Positions 20,442 through 30,626 are shown, numbered from the stretch's first letter. The stretch: 64,000 nucleotides of DNA from Afipia sp. (GCA_024508675.1 JANINQ010000013.1:62001-126000), one strand, 5' to 3'. Made by a program: numbers and translations. The notes: generated by a model not told the origin, from the letters alone.

Positions 20442-20936
20442 ATGAGCACTCAGCGGCGAAGTTACGAACAGGGCCATAAGCCCAAGTGTCTGGTCGTCGT
20501 TGACGACAGCGCCGAAGGCGATCGCGCGGTTTATTACGCAAGCCGCTGGGCGATGCGTGTCGGCGGCGGTGTCGTGATGCTGCGCGTCATCGAGACGGAA
20601 GACCGCAACCAGCAATGGCTCGGCGTCGCCGACATCATGCGGGCGGAAGCCGAGGAGATCGCCAATGCGGCGCTCGACCGCGCTTCGGGCCGCGCCAACG
20701 GCATCGCGGCGATTACACCGGAGCGCGTGATCCGCGAAGGCAATCCGGGCGAGCAGATTCTCGATGTCATCGACAAGGATGTTGATATTGCGATGCTCGT
20801 TCTGGCCGCCAGCGCCGGCGCCGAGGGGCCGGGTCCGATCATCACCATGCTGGCGAAGAACGCCGGGACATTTCCCATCCCGATTACCGTCGTGCCGGGG
20901 AATCTCACCGACGTCGATCTGGACGCGCTGTCATAG
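20442..20936 (+). CDS. Universal stress protein (UspA family)
   Basis: The single-domain 164-aa protein has the Rossmann-like UspA fold. KCLVVVDDSAEGDRAVYYASRWA forms the first strand and helix, ERVIREGNPGEQILDVIDKD the middle, and the C-terminus has the strand and loop ending FPIPITVVPGNLT. The usual ATP-binding GxxGxxxxG(S/T) loop appears as GAEGPGPIITML, an imperfect match, so nucleotide binding is doubtful. A GAGGGA site lies five bases before the ATG. Its neighbours trpS and nfu give no specific role. Confidence 0.88.
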   Translation: MSTQRRSYEQGHKPKCLVVVDDSAEGDRAVYYASRWAMRVGGGVVMLRVIETEDRNQQWLGVADIMRAEAEEIANAALDRASGRANGIAAITPERVIREGNPGEQILDVIDKDVDIAMLVLAASAGAEGPGPIITMLAKNAGTFPIPITVVPGNLTDVDLDALS

Positions 20937-21081
20937 GCGCCGTTTTTAGGCCAGCGCCCACCTCCGGAACACCCGCCATGCACCCTTGATCGGGCTATAT
21001 CAGCCGCCATCTGTGCTATAGAACACCTTCACCCAACCCCGATCGCGCCGGCCTTGAACCGGCGATGCGCCGGAGATTCCG

Positions 21082-21648
21082 ATGTTTATCCAGACCGAAG
21101 CCACCCCCAATCCCGCCACCTTGAAGTTCATCCCGGGCCGCACCGTCCTCGACAGCGGCACCATGGAATTCACCGACCGCGACAGCGCCGCGCGCTCGCC
21201 GCTGGCCGAGCGGCTGTTCGCCGTGCCGGGCGTCACCGGCGTGTTTTACGGCTCCGATTTCGTCACCGTCACCAAGGACGACAGCGACTGGCAGCATCTC
21301 AAGCCGGCGATCCTTGGCGTCATCATGGAACACTACATGTCCGGCGCGCCGCTACTCGCCGACGGGCAGGTGGCCGATGGCGACGCGCCCCATGCCGACG
21401 AGTTCTTCGATGAGGCTGACACCGAAACGGTCGCAGTGATCAAGGATCTGCTGGAAACCCGGATTCGCCCTGCTGTGGCCGGCGACGGCGGCGACATCAC
21501 CTTCCGCGGCTTCAAGGAAGGCATTGTCTATCTCGACATGAAGGGCTCCTGCGCTGGCTGCCCGTCGTCCACCGCAACGCTCAAGCACGGCATCCAGAAC
21601 CTGCTGAAGCACTTCATCCCGGACGTGGTCGAAGTCCGGCCGATGTAA
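21082..21648 (+). CDS. NifU-like Fe-S scaffold/carrier protein (Nfu)
   Basis: The 188-aa protein has the two-domain Nfu layout: an N-terminal Nfu_N domain (MFIQTEATPNPATLKFIPG) and a C-terminal NifU-like domain with the cluster-binding Cys pair in GSCAGCPSSTATLKHGIQN. Such proteins carry 4Fe-4S clusters to target enzymes. The ATG at 21082 exactly begins the conserved MFIQTE motif. A strong hairpin follows the stop codon. It stands alone between the stress protein and tsaB. Confidence 0.94.
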   Translation: MFIQTEATPNPATLKFIPGRTVLDSGTMEFTDRDSAARSPLAERLFAVPGVTGVFYGSDFVTVTKDDSDWQHLKPAILGVIMEHYMSGAPLLADGQVADGDAPHADEFFDEADTETVAVIKDLLETRIRPAVAGDGGDITFRGFKEGIVYLDMKGSCAGCPSSTATLKHGIQNLLKHFIPDVVEVRPM

Positions 21649-21674
21649 GTGGCCTGCTGAGGTTAGTCTACGTG

Positions 21675-21706
21675 ATGGCCGGGCTCGTCCCGGCCATTTC
21701 ATTTTG
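21675..21706 (+). terminator. Rho-independent terminator after nfu
   Basis: ATGGCCGGG (21675-21683) pairs with CCCGGCCAT (21689-21697) around a five-base loop and is followed by TTCATTTT. The stem-loop also resembles the dispersed repeat class of these genomes, so it may have both origins. Confidence 0.55.
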
Positions 21707-21777
21707 AACACCGAATGCCAATGAATCTAGGACATTGGGCATTCCGCCAGCGCCGCCATCGGTGCTAGATCACATCC

Positions 21778-22464
21778 ATGATCATTCTCGCCATCGATAC
21801 CGCGCTGGATTACTGCGCCGCCGCCGTGCTCGACGCCGGTGCACAGGCCATGATCGCGCAGGAAACGCTGGAGATGAAGCGCGGCCACGCCGAAGCGCTG
21901 ATGCCGCTGATTGCGCGCGTCATGAAAGCCTCCGGCCGAAGCTATCTCGACCTCGACCGCATCGCCGTCACCACCGGGCCGGGCAGCTTTACGGGTTTGC
22001 GCGTCGGCATCTCAGCCGCGCGCGGCATCGGCCTCGCCGCGAACAAGCCCGTGGTCGGCCTCACCACATTGTCGGCCTACGTCGCGCCGCTGGTCGCGGA
22101 GCAGCAGGAGCAGCCGATCGTGGCCGCAATCGATGCGCGTCATGACCATGTTTATTTTCAGGCTGTCGCGGGCAATGGCGCGGTGCTGATGCGGCCCGCG
22201 ATTATTCCCATCGAGGATACATTCGCCGCCGCGCGCTTCGGCGCGCTGCGCATGGTCGGCAATGCCGCGCGCATCCTCGCGGATCGCTGGCCGTCCAACG
22301 TCTCCGCGCCCGCGCTGGTCGACCCGAAACCCGGTCCCGACATTGCGTGGGTGGCGTGGCTCGGTGCCGCGACCGCACCGGATGTCGCGCCCGCCAAGCC
22401 TTTCTATCTGCGCCCGCCCGATGCCAAGCCGAAGCCCGGCTTCGTCGTGCCGGACATGCGTTGA
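21778..22464 (+). CDS. tsaB: tRNA threonylcarbamoyladenosine biosynthesis protein TsaB
   Basis: TsaB is the scaffold partner of TsaD in making the t6A modification of tRNAs. The 228-aa ASKHA-fold protein has ILAIDTALDYCAAAV at the N-terminus, GHAEALMPLI, and the TGPGSFTGLRVGISAARGIGLA motif. It is followed by rimI after five bases, the common tsaB-rimI pair. A TsaE partner domain appears near the end of this window (63386). Confidence 0.95.
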   Translation: MIILAIDTALDYCAAAVLDAGAQAMIAQETLEMKRGHAEALMPLIARVMKASGRSYLDLDRIAVTTGPGSFTGLRVGISAARGIGLAANKPVVGLTTLSAYVAPLVAEQQEQPIVAAIDARHDHVYFQAVAGNGAVLMRPAIIPIEDTFAAARFGALRMVGNAARILADRWPSNVSAPALVDPKPGPDIAWVAWLGAATAPDVAPAKPFYLRPPDAKPKPGFVVPDMR

Positions 22465-22469
22465 TCGTC

Positions 22470-22976
22470 ATGGCGCGCCTCTCCTCATTTCTCGGCAAGC
22501 TCCTTCCGCAACTGTTCAGACGGCCTGACACGACAGTCGAGCCTGCGAACCTGCGCGACGCACCACGGCTGTCGCAATTGCATCGCGCGGCGTTTCATCG
22601 CGGCTGGAGCACCGAGGAATTCGAGCAGATCCTGATCGAGCGCAATGCGTTCGCACACCGGCTGCGCCTTGGCGGATCGACCATCGGCTTCATCATTTCG
22701 CGCACAGCGGCCGATGAGGCGGAAATCCTGTCCGTCGCGGTCGCCCAGAAACACCGCGGCCATGGCCTCTCGCGCGACCTGCTGCGCACCCATCTCGGTC
22801 ATCTCGCCGGGCATGGCCTGAAAACCGTGTTCCTCGAGGTCGAGGAAAACAACCGCCCTGCCCGTGCGCTGTATGAACGCGCCGGCTTTCGCGTGGTCGG
22901 CCGCCGCGACCGGTATTACAAGGACGCCGGCGGCGAACAATTGAACGCCGTCGTGATGCGACGAGACTTGTCGTAA
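22470..22976 (+). CDS. rimI: Ribosomal protein alanine acetyltransferase-like GNAT protein
   Basis: The 168-aa GNAT acetyltransferase has the acetyl-CoA-binding segment VAQKHRGHGLSRDLLRTHL and the motif EENNRPARALYERAGFRVVGRRDRYY near the C-terminus, typical of RimI, which acetylates the N-terminus of ribosomal protein S18 in E. coli. The position directly after tsaB supports this. The start ATG 22470 is five bases after the tsaB stop; the N-terminal 30 residues are less conserved in type. Confidence 0.9.
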   Translation: MARLSSFLGKLLPQLFRRPDTTVEPANLRDAPRLSQLHRAAFHRGWSTEEFEQILIERNAFAHRLRLGGSTIGFIISRTAADEAEILSVAVAQKHRGHGLSRDLLRTHLGHLAGHGLKTVFLEVEENNRPARALYERAGFRVVGRRDRYYKDAGGEQLNAVVMRRDLS

Positions 22977-23021
22977 GCCTCCTGCGGTGGCAAAACACGC
23001 CTACATCTACCGGGAATAATC

Positions 23022-23486
23022 ATGACCGCCCTCAAATCCATGCCTCCAGGCAAGCATACGGATATCGAGAAGCGCTGCGCCGCAGCCGGCATGCGCATGA
23101 CCGAACAGCGCCGCGTCATTGCGCGCGTGCTGGCCGAAGCCATGGACCATCCCGACGTCGAGGAGCTTTACCGGCGCTGCATCGCGGTCGACGACAAGAT
23201 CTCGATCTCGACGGTCTATCGCACAGTGAAACTGTTCGAGGATGCCGGCATCATCGAGCGCCACGATTTCCGCGAAGGCCGTGCGCGCTACGAGCAGGTG
23301 CCCGAGAGCCATCACGACCATCTCATCAATCTGCGCGACGGCAAGGTGATCGAGTTCACCTCCGAGGAAATCGAAAAGCTGCAGACCGAGATCGCACGCA
23401 AGCTCGGCTACAAACTGGTCGATCACCGGCTTGAGCTTTATTGCGTCCCTCTGGACGAAAAGACCCGGGACGACGACAAGACTTGA
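23022..23486 (+). CDS. fur: Fur-family metal-responsive repressor (Fur/Mur)
   Basis: The 154-aa protein has the Fur fold: a winged helix (GMRMTEQRRVIARVLAEA, SISTVYRTVKLFEDAGII) and a metal-binding dimerisation domain with ESHHDHLINLRDGKVIEF. In rhizobia and bradyrhizobia, this lineage often senses manganese and is called Mur. The four-His/Glu ligand set of site 2 seems present, while the Cys pairs of structural zinc sites are absent. The TGA stop overlaps the putative TTG start of the next gene. A second family member, irr, lies at 50627. Confidence 0.88.
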   Translation: MTALKSMPPGKHTDIEKRCAAAGMRMTEQRRVIARVLAEAMDHPDVEELYRRCIAVDDKISISTVYRTVKLFEDAGIIERHDFREGRARYEQVPESHHDHLINLRDGKVIEFTSEEIEKLQTEIARKLGYKLVDHRLELYCVPLDEKTRDDDKT

Positions 23487-24181
23487 GCACGTCCTCCCCT
23501 TACGACCTCATCATCTTCGATTGCGATGGCGTGCTCGTCGACAGCGAGGCGCTGGCCTGCGTCGTTCATGCAGAGGTGCTGACGGAATACGGCTACACGA
23601 TCACCGCCGCGCAGGTGCATGAGCGTTTCCTCGGGCGCTCGGCACGCGAGGCACGGCTTGAAGTCGAAGGCGAACTCGGACGGGTTCTGCCCGACACCTA
23701 CACCGCACATCTGCGTGCGACCATCGACCGGGTGTTCGGCGAAAAACTCACGCCCGTTCCGCATATCGCCGAAACCCTCGGCCAACTGTCCCAGCGCATC
23801 TGTGTGGCATCGTCCGGCACACCGACCCGCATTCGCTCGAGCCTCGGCACCACCGGCCTGATCGACTTCTTCGCACCGAACCTGTTTTCCGCAATGCAGG
23901 TCGAGCGCGGCAAACCCGCGCCGGATCTGTTTCTGTTCGCCGCCGCGCAAATGAACACGCCACCGGCGCGATGCCTCGTGATCGAGGACTCTGTACCCGG
24001 CGTCACCGGCGCCGCCGCCGCCGGAATGAACGTGGTCGGATTTACCGGCGGCAGTCACTGCCGCCCCGGCGACGGGAACCTGCTTCGCGCGGCCGGCGCC
24101 ACAATCGTCATCGACGATATGCGCAAACTGCCGTCCCTCGCCGGGCAAACCCTCAATCGCGATGAAATAACAGCCATTTAG
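23483..24181 (+). CDS. HAD-superfamily phosphatase
   Basis: This HAD subfamily IA hydrolase has the nucleophile motif [11 protein letters not shown], the Ser/Thr motif VASSGTPTR, the Lys motif [14 protein letters not shown] and the acidic motif VIEDSVPGV. It resembles beta-phosphoglucomutase or sugar-phosphatase relatives. The proposed TTG start at 23483 overlaps the fur stop (TTGA), giving 232 aa; a longer version from ATG 23441 would overlap fur by 46 bases. The substrate is unknown. Confidence 0.85.
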   Translation: MSTSSPYDLIIFDCDGVLVDSEALACVVHAEVLTEYGYTITAAQVHERFLGRSAREARLEVEGELGRVLPDTYTAHLRATIDRVFGEKLTPVPHIAETLGQLSQRICVASSGTPTRIRSSLGTTGLIDFFAPNLFSAMQVERGKPAPDLFLFAAAQMNTPPARCLVIEDSVPGVTGAAAAGMNVVGFTGGSHCRPGDGNLLRAAGATIVIDDMRKLPSLAGQTLNRDEITAI

Positions 24182-24287
24182 CCGGCTTTTCAGCAAACCG
24201 GACCCGGCGCAGTCGCTGGATTTCGCAAGCCTTTATCTATATTTGATCCCCGAACGCGGCCCAGGAGCGCCGCCCGTCAGGATTTTA

Positions 24288-25700
24288 ATGACCACGCCGC
24301 GCAAGCTGCACATCAAGTCATACGGCTGTCAGATGAATGTCTACGATGCACAGCGCATGGTGGACACGCTGGCGCCTGAAGGATTCGTCGAGACGGCCAA
24401 CGCCGAGGAGGCCGATCTCGTCATCCTGAACACCTGTCACATCCGCGAGAAGGCATCCGAAAAGGTCTATTCGGAACTCGGGCGCTTGCGCGTCGCCAAG
24501 GACGACGCCGCGCGCAATGGCCGCGAGATGCGGATCGCAGTGGCAGGCTGCGTCGCGCAGGCCGAAGGCAGCGAGATCATCCAGCGCGCGCCCGTTGTCG
24601 ATATCGTGGTCGGCCCGCAGAGTTATCACCATCTGCCGCAACTACTGGCGAAGGCGAAGACCGATGGCCGCGCCATCGAGACCGAATTTCCCGTCGAGGA
24701 TAAATTCGCGGCATTGCCCGATCCGAAGCCTGCGATGATCCGCGCACGCGGCATCTCGTCGTTCGTCACCGTGCAGGAAGGATGCGACAAGTTCTGCACC
24801 TTCTGCGTTGTCCCCTACACGCGCGGCATGGAAGTCTCGCGTCCGGTCGCGCGCATCATCGATGACGTGAAGCGCCTCGCCGACAACGGCGTGCGCGAGA
24901 TCACGCTGATCGGGCAGAACGTCAACGCGTTTCATGGCGAGGGCGAGAACGGCAAGCCGTGGTCGCTTGGCCAGTTGCTTCATCGCCTCGCCGATATTCC
25001 CGGCATTCTCCGCCTGCGTTACTCGACCAGCCACCCGCGCGATGTCGATGATGCGCTGATCGAAGCCCATCGTGACGTTCCCGCTGTGATGCCGTTCGTT
25101 CATCTGCCGGTGCAGTCGGGCTCAGACCGCATTCTCGAGGCGATGAACCGCAAACATACCGCCGCCGATTACGCCCGCACCATCGAGCGGTTCCGCAAGG
25201 TGCGCGAAGACATTGCATTTTCATCGGATTTTATCGTTGGTTTTCCGGGTGAAACTGAGGAAGATTTTTCAGCAACACTCGCGTTGGTCAGCCAAATCAG
25301 CTACGCTGGCGCCTATTCGTTCAAGTATTCGCCGCGGCCCGGCACACCGGCTGCGGACATGCAGGAGACGGTGACGACCACCCTAATGGATGAGCGATTG
25401 GCCCGGCTTCAGGAGTTGATCGACAGCCAGCAGGCGGCCTTCAACAAGGCAGCCATCGGCAAGACGGTCGATGTGCTGTTCGAACGTGCCGCGCGCAATC
25501 CGGGTCAGATCGTCGGCCGCACCGCTTATCTCCAGCCAGCCCACGTCATGGCGTCGCCCGACATCATCGGGCAGGTGCTGCCTGTCGCCATCGACTGCCT
25601 CGAACGCTACAGCCTGATCGGCAAACTGGCCGCTGCTGTGCCGACGCATTCTCAGTCTGCCAAAACTTTCCCATCCACCACCATGGCCACCGGAGCCTGA
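24288..25700 (+). CDS. miaB: tRNA-2-methylthio-N6-dimethylallyladenosine synthase
   Basis: MiaB is a radical-SAM methylthiotransferase that adds a methylthio group to position 37 of tRNAs carrying i6A. The 470-aa protein has an N-terminal UPF0004 domain with Cys14 (KSYGCQMN), Cys in [10 protein letters not shown] and in VAGCVAQ. The radical-SAM CxxxCxxC triad is in CDKFCTFC, followed by a C-terminal TRAM domain. The ATG 24288 is chosen because it begins just before the conserved [11 protein letters not shown]; a longer start at 24243 is possible. Confidence 0.97.
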   Translation: MTTPRKLHIKSYGCQMNVYDAQRMVDTLAPEGFVETANAEEADLVILNTCHIREKASEKVYSELGRLRVAKDDAARNGREMRIAVAGCVAQAEGSEIIQRAPVVDIVVGPQSYHHLPQLLAKAKTDGRAIETEFPVEDKFAALPDPKPAMIRARGISSFVTVQEGCDKFCTFCVVPYTRGMEVSRPVARIIDDVKRLADNGVREITLIGQNVNAFHGEGENGKPWSLGQLLHRLADIPGILRLRYSTSHPRDVDDALIEAHRDVPAVMPFVHLPVQSGSDRILEAMNRKHTAADYARTIERFRKVREDIAFSSDFIVGFPGETEEDFSATLALVSQISYAGAYSFKYSPRPGTPAADMQETVTTTLMDERLARLQELIDSQQAAFNKAAIGKTVDVLFERAARNPGQIVGRTAYLQPAHVMASPDIIGQVLPVAIDCLERYSLIGKLAAAVPTHSQSAKTFPSTTMATGA

Positions 25701-25705
25701 AACCC

Positions 25706-26755
25706 TTGCCAAAAAGCGCATCGGATTCGCCAACACTCGCACCCAGCCGCAAGCACGACGTTCAGACCCCGCACGAAGCCCAGATCGTCGTCGCCTTCGA
25801 TGACAATGGCGCAGCCTCCGCACTGGTCGGTCCCTACGGACAAAATCTCGCATTGATCGAGCGGCGCCTCGGCGTGGTCGCCGACTCGCGCGGCAATCAC
25901 ATCACCGTCGCCGGATCGCGCGACGGCTGCGACGCCGCGCGGCGCGTGCTCGAAATGCTCTACGAACAGGCGGTCCGCAGCCAGGACATCGCGCAGGGCG
26001 ATGTGGAGGGCGCGATCCGCGCCGTCATCGCGCAAGGCTCGCTGTTTGAATTTGATCCGAAGGCCGCGAAATCGCAGTTCGAGGAGATCAACCTGCGCAA
26101 GCGCCCGGTGCGCGCGCGCACCGCCGCGCAGGATTCCTACATCCGCGCCTTGAAGCGCCACGAACTGGTGTTCGGCATCGGCCCCGCCGGCACCGGCAAG
26201 ACATGGCTTGCGGTGGCGCAGGCGTGTCAGCTGTTCGAACGCAAGGAAGTCGATCGCATCATCCTGTCGCGTCCCGCCGTTGAAGCGGGTGAACGTCTCG
26301 GCTTCCTGCCGGGCGATATGCGCGAGAAGGTCGATCCTTATCTGCGCCCGATCTACGACGCGCTGTATGATCTGATGGACTCGCGCATTGTCGAGCGCGG
26401 CCTGCAGAGCGGCGAAATCGAAATCGCACCGCTCGCCTTTATGCGCGGCCGCACCCTGACCAATGCCGCGATCATTCTGGATGAGGCGCAGAACACCACA
26501 TCGATGCAGATGAAGATGTTTCTGACCCGTCTCGGCGAAAACAGCCGCATGATCATCACCGGCGATCCGAGTCAGGTCGACCTGCCCAACGGCCAGCCGT
26601 CGGGTCTGGCTGAAGCCGCGAAGCTGCTCGATGGCGTCGAAGGCATCGCGCAGGTGCGCTTCACGGGACAGGACGTGATCCGCCATGAGCTGGTGGCGCG
26701 CATCGTCAACGCCTATGAAAGCGCACCGAAAACATCCGGTACGGGTAAATCCTGA
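25706..26755 (+). CDS. PhoH-like ATPase (YbeZ)
   Basis: The 349-aa protein is a PhoH-type P-loop ATPase related to helicase domains, with Walker A FGIGPAGTGKTWLAV, Walker B IILDEAQNTT and TRLGENSRMIITGDPSQVDL. It lies five bases after miaB and overlaps the frame leading into ybeY, the common miaB-ybeZ-ybeY-ybeX-lnt order, so a role in rRNA processing and ribosome maturation with YbeY is likely. Symbol left blank because both ybeZ and phoH are used. Confidence 0.93.
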   Translation: MPKSASDSPTLAPSRKHDVQTPHEAQIVVAFDDNGAASALVGPYGQNLALIERRLGVVADSRGNHITVAGSRDGCDAARRVLEMLYEQAVRSQDIAQGDVEGAIRAVIAQGSLFEFDPKAAKSQFEEINLRKRPVRARTAAQDSYIRALKRHELVFGIGPAGTGKTWLAVAQACQLFERKEVDRIILSRPAVEAGERLGFLPGDMREKVDPYLRPIYDALYDLMDSRIVERGLQSGEIEIAPLAFMRGRTLTNAAIILDEAQNTTSMQMKMFLTRLGENSRMIITGDPSQVDLPNGQPSGLAEAAKLLDGVEGIAQVRFTGQDVIRHELVARIVNAYESAPKTSGTGKS

Positions 26756-26771
26756 ACTCACGATTGCCGAT

Positions 26772-27281
26772 ATGACACCCGCCAACATTCCCGCGACCGA
26801 AGTGCTTGTCACGGCCGACTGCTGGGACAGCGAGAGCAGCGCGGAGACGATCATCCACCGCGCTATCGAGATCGCGGCCTCCATGGTCGACGCCAACACG
26901 GCGGACGCCGAGGTCGCCGTCATGCTGACCGACGATGCGGGTATCCGCACCTTGAACAAGAACTGGCGCGGCATCGACAAGCCGACCAACGTGCTGTCGT
27001 TCCCTGCATTGCAGCCCGAACGCGCGCCCGCCGATGACGACGCGCCGCGCATGCTGGGCGACATCGCGATCGCCTACGAGACCACGCGCCATGAGGCCGA
27101 CACCGAGCACAAGCCGTTCGAGCATCATCTCAGCCATCTGGCCGTACACGGCTTCCTGCATCTGTTAGGCTACGATCACGAGAACGATGACGACGCAGAG
27201 ATCATGGAAGGTCTCGAACGCGATATTCTGGCGCAGCTCGGAATTCCCGATCCTTACGCGCACGACGATCAGGTGAACTAA
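26772..27281 (+). CDS. ybeY: Endoribonuclease YbeY
   Basis: YbeY is a zinc-dependent endoribonuclease for 16S rRNA 3' end maturation and ribosome quality control. The 169-aa protein has the signature HLAVHGFLHLLGYDH with three zinc-binding His. ATG 26772 is preferred because it gives the normal length; the frame is open from 26685 within phoH. The stop TAA directly abuts the GTG start of the next gene. Confidence 0.95.
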   Translation: MTPANIPATEVLVTADCWDSESSAETIIHRAIEIAASMVDANTADAEVAVMLTDDAGIRTLNKNWRGIDKPTNVLSFPALQPERAPADDDAPRMLGDIAIAYETTRHEADTEHKPFEHHLSHLAVHGFLHLLGYDHENDDDAEIMEGLERDILAQLGIPDPYAHDDQVN

Positions 27282-28415
27282 GTGTCCGCGACCCCCGCCA
27301 CCAAACCCGATACGGAACGCGCCGCCCAGCAGCGGCCCGGCAGCCTGCCGGTGCCTGTCCAGCATGGCGAAGTGCTGCGGCCCTCCTCGGAGCTGTGGCT
27401 GATGCGCGCGCTCCGCGCGCTGTTCGGATGGAAAGCCGGGTCCGCACGCGCCGACCTTCAGGTGGTGCTCGACGCGACTGCACCGGACGAAACCAGCTTC
27501 ACCACGGTCGAGCGCACCATGCTGCGCAACATCCTCGACCTGCATGAGCGGCGCATCGCCGACGTCATGGTGCCGCGCGGCGACATCGTCGCCGTGAAAC
27601 GCGACATTTCCCTCGGCGAACTGATGAGCCTGTTCGAAAGCGCGGCCCATTCGCGCCTCGTGGTCTATAACGACACGCTCGATGATCCTGAAGGCTTCGT
27701 ACACATCCGCGACCTGCTCGCCTTCATGACCTCGAAAGCCAAGGTCGACGACGAGGTCAACGCCAAGCGCAAGAAGCCCTTCCCCGCTGGCCTCGATCTG
27801 CGCTCGGTCGATCTGCGCATGAAGCTGTCCGACGCCAACATCATGCGCAAGCTGATCTACGTTCCGCCATCGATGCCCGCCATCGATCTGCTCGCGCAGA
27901 TGCAGGCAACACGCATCCATCTGGCGCTGGTGGTCGACGAATACGGCGGCACCGACGGGCTGGTCTCGATCGAGGACATTGTCGAACAGGTGGTCGGCGA
28001 GATCGACGACGAACATGACGGCGACGAAGCGCCATCCGTGGTCAAGCAGGCCGACGGATCGTTCATCGCCGATGCGCGCGCCAGCCTTGAAGACGTCCAG
28101 TCCGTGGTGGGCGAAGACTTCGACACCGGCGAAGCAGGTGAAGAGGTCGATACGCTCGGCGGATATCTGGTGACGCAGGTCGGCCGCCTGCCGGTCCGCG
28201 GCGAAATCATATCCGGCCCCGGCGATTTCGAGATCGAAGTGCTCGACGCAGATCCGCGCCGCGTCAAGCGCGTGCGCATCGGCACACACAAGGACCGCTC
28301 CAACCTGCGTCATCGCGAATTGCGCCGCCGAGAGGCGGCGGCGGATGCAGCCCAAGCCCAGGCCAGCGATCCGGCCAACCCAGCATCATCCAACGACAGC
28401 ACCGGCAGCCGATGA
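27282..28415 (+). CDS. CBS-pair/transporter-associated domain protein (TlyC/CorC-like)
   Basis: The 377-aa protein has a basic N-terminal arm and then two CBS domains. The first contains [15 protein letters not shown], and the second contains [29 protein letters not shown]. It ends in a CorC_HlyC domain ([19 protein letters not shown]). It corresponds to E. coli YbeX/CorC, linked to Mg/Co homeostasis and ribosome maturation by context. There is no transmembrane domain. It starts with GTG 27282 immediately after the ybeY stop and overlaps lnt by four bases. Confidence 0.92.
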   Translation: MSATPATKPDTERAAQQRPGSLPVPVQHGEVLRPSSELWLMRALRALFGWKAGSARADLQVVLDATAPDETSFTTVERTMLRNILDLHERRIADVMVPRGDIVAVKRDISLGELMSLFESAAHSRLVVYNDTLDDPEGFVHIRDLLAFMTSKAKVDDEVNAKRKKPFPAGLDLRSVDLRMKLSDANIMRKLIYVPPSMPAIDLLAQMQATRIHLALVVDEYGGTDGLVSIEDIVEQVVGEIDDEHDGDEAPSVVKQADGSFIADARASLEDVQSVVGEDFDTGEAGEEVDTLGGYLVTQVGRLPVRGEIISGPGDFEIEVLDADPRRVKRVRIGTHKDRSNLRHRELRRREAAADAAQAQASDPANPASSNDSTGSR

Positions 28416-30013
28416 CATCCTTCCGTGCGCTTATCGCCTCAATCATTCTCTCATGGGGCTGGAAGCGCGCGGCCATCGCATGGATCGCGGGCGCACTCTC
28501 GGCGCTTGCCATGGCGCCGTTCAACGCGTGGCCGATACTCTTTCTGACCATTCCTGTCACGGTCTGGCTGATCGACGGTGCGGGCGCGGGACGCCTCGGC
28601 GGCATCCCGGCTGCGGCACTCAGCGGCTGGTGGTTCGGCTTCGGCTATTTCACCGCGGGACTTTACTGGATCGGCTACGCCTTCCTTGTCGATGCCGAGA
28701 CGTTCGCGTGGCTGCTCCCCATTGCCGTGATGGGGCTGCCCGCAGGTCTCGCGCTGTTCATGGCATTCGGCTTTGCGCTGGCGCGGCTGATCTGGACGCC
28801 CGGTGCCTTCCGCATTCTCAGCCTCGCGAGCGCGCTCACCTTCAGCGAATGGCTGCGCGGGCATATCCTTACGGGCTTTCCATGGAATGCCTTCGGCTAT
28901 GCGCTCACCGAACCTCTTGCGCTGGCACAGAGCGCCTCGCTGATCGGACTCTGGGGTCTGACATTCATTGCGATCGTTGTGTTCGCGAGTCCTGCGGTGC
29001 TTGGCGATGATCGCGCCGTCACACACCGTCCATGGATCGCGCTCGCAGCTTCGCTTCTCGTTCTCGCCGCGATGGGCATTTACGGCATGCTTCGGCTGAA
29101 CAGCCATCCCACCCAGTTTGTGGATGGTGTGAAGCTGCGCCTGATGCAGCCGAACCTGCAGCAGGATGTGAAGTTCAACTATTCCGCCAAGCAGATGGTG
29201 ATGGAGAAGTATCTGTCGCTGTCGGATCGCTCGACCGGGCCGCAGTCGAACGGCGTCCGCGACGCCACGATTCTAATCTGGCCCGAATCTGCCTTTCCGT
29301 TTTTTCTTTCGCGCGAAGCCGATGCGATGGCGCAGATCGCCAGTCTGCTGCCGCAAGGCACCGTTCTGGTCACGGGCGCGATCCGCCCGCCCGATCAGCC
29401 CGCAGGTACGCAGATCACCCGCGCCTACAACTCGATCTACGTGATCGATCACGATGGAACGATCCTGTCAGTCTACGACAAGCTGCATCTCGTGCCGTTC
29501 GGCGAATACCTTCCGTTTCAATCGGCGATGGAAAAGCTGGGCTTCGTGCAGATCACCAAGGTGCGCGGCGGATTCATTCCCGGCGACCGGCGACGCACGA
29601 TGAGCGTACCGAACGCGCCGCGCATGCTGCCGCTGATCTGCTACGAGGCCATCTTTCCGGGCGACATCGTGCCCGGCGACGATCGCCCCGGCTGGATCGT
29701 TAACCTGACCAACGATGGCTGGTTCGGCATTTCCACCGGCCCCTATCAGCACCTGCAGCAGGCGCGGCTGCGCGCCGTCGAAGAAGGCCTGCCCGTGGTT
29801 CGCTCTGCAAACACAGGCATTTCCGCGGTGATCGATCCCCTCGGCCGCATCGTCGCACACATGGAACTCGGCAGGGAAGGCGTGCTTGATTCTGCATTGC
29901 CCAAGCCAACTGCGCCAACGATTGTCTCTCGAATTCGGGATATTCCTGCGGCGCTGGCTATCGCCTTGTCGATGGTTATCGTTATTCGCCGCCGCGTGAA
30001 ACCAAAGGTCTGA
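28412..30013 (+). CDS. lnt: Apolipoprotein N-acyltransferase
   Basis: Lnt adds the third acyl chain to lipoproteins in the inner membrane. The 533-aa protein has several N-terminal hydrophobic helices and a C-terminal nitrilase-like domain. The three catalytic residues are present: Glu in IWPESAFPF, Lys in YDKLHLVPFGEYLP and Cys in PLICYEAIFPG. ATG 28412 overlaps the previous stop. It ends the ybeZ-ybeY-tlyC-lnt run. Confidence 0.97.
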   Translation: MTSFRALIASIILSWGWKRAAIAWIAGALSALAMAPFNAWPILFLTIPVTVWLIDGAGAGRLGGIPAAALSGWWFGFGYFTAGLYWIGYAFLVDAETFAWLLPIAVMGLPAGLALFMAFGFALARLIWTPGAFRILSLASALTFSEWLRGHILTGFPWNAFGYALTEPLALAQSASLIGLWGLTFIAIVVFASPAVLGDDRAVTHRPWIALAASLLVLAAMGIYGMLRLNSHPTQFVDGVKLRLMQPNLQQDVKFNYSAKQMVMEKYLSLSDRSTGPQSNGVRDATILIWPESAFPFFLSREADAMAQIASLLPQGTVLVTGAIRPPDQPAGTQITRAYNSIYVIDHDGTILSVYDKLHLVPFGEYLPFQSAMEKLGFVQITKVRGGFIPGDRRRTMSVPNAPRMLPLICYEAIFPGDIVPGDDRPGWIVNLTNDGWFGISTGPYQHLQQARLRAVEEGLPVVRSANTGISAVIDPLGRIVAHMELGREGVLDSALPKPTAPTIVSRIRDIPAALAIALSMVIVIRRRVKPKV

Positions 30014-30116
30014 AACCGCCGTATCATCATCGACGCGCTATGCGTTTACGGCAGGGAACCCGGGGCGGCACGATGTCGCCTTAAGCTAAATTCTTCAGCA
30101 CGTGTATGACTAATAT

Positions 30117-30146
30117 TTGACGATCCATCGTTTGGCAGCGTATGCC
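30117..30146 (+). promoter_or_regulatory. Candidate promoter of the XRE regulator gene
   Basis: TTGACG (30117-30122, five of six) is followed after 18 bases by TATGCC (30141-30146, three of six). It lies in the 196-base gap after lnt, about 60 bases before the start codon at 30210. The -10 match is weak. Confidence 0.3.
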
Positions 30147-30209
30147 GATGAGAACGCCGTCTCGTCCCGGGTGGTTGTGCTCGGTGACCGGGGCGGCGTG
30201 GAGTTTGAA

Positions 30210-30626
30210 ATGACACCAAAGGCCCCCAATCCAATCGACAAGTACGTCGGCAGCCGCGTTCGCATGCGCCGTATCATGCTTGGAATGAGTCAGGAAAAGC
30301 TCGGTGAGGCGCTTGGCCTGACATTCCAGCAGGTCCAGAAATACGAGAAGGGCACCAACCGCATCGGTGCAAGCCGCCTGCAGCAGATTTCCGATATTCT
30401 TCAGGTGCCGGTCTCGTTTCTGTTCGAAGGTGGACCGGCAGGCCCTAACGCTCTGGCAGGATTGAGCGAAGCGCAATCGCCTGCGTATGTTTCGGACTTT
30501 CTCGCTACGTCCGAAGGACTTGCGTTGACCCGGGCCTTCACGCGGATCACCGATGCAAGACTTCGCCGCAGCATCGTTGAGCTTGTCGAACAAATGGCAG
30601 CGCGCGAGCAACCCGATCCAACTTGA
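30210..30626 (+). CDS. XRE-family helix-turn-helix regulator (PraR-like)
   Basis: The 138-aa protein has one Cro/CI-type HTH domain (about residues 12-68: VGSRVRMRRIMLGMSQEKLG, then TFQQVQKYEKGTNRIGASRL) and a C-terminal region with FLFEGGPAG and a helical tail. This arrangement matches the rhizobial PraR/SinR-like regulators that control surface attachment and quorum-related genes; that link is from memory. ATG 30210 follows GGAG and gives the conserved MTPKAPNPIDKYVG start. The next gene is trmB, 92 bases on, with a T-rich run (TATTTTTTAAAAA) between. Confidence 0.85.
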   Translation: MTPKAPNPIDKYVGSRVRMRRIMLGMSQEKLGEALGLTFQQVQKYEKGTNRIGASRLQQISDILQVPVSFLFEGGPAGPNALAGLSEAQSPAYVSDFLATSEGLALTRAFTRITDARLRRSIVELVEQMAAREQPDPT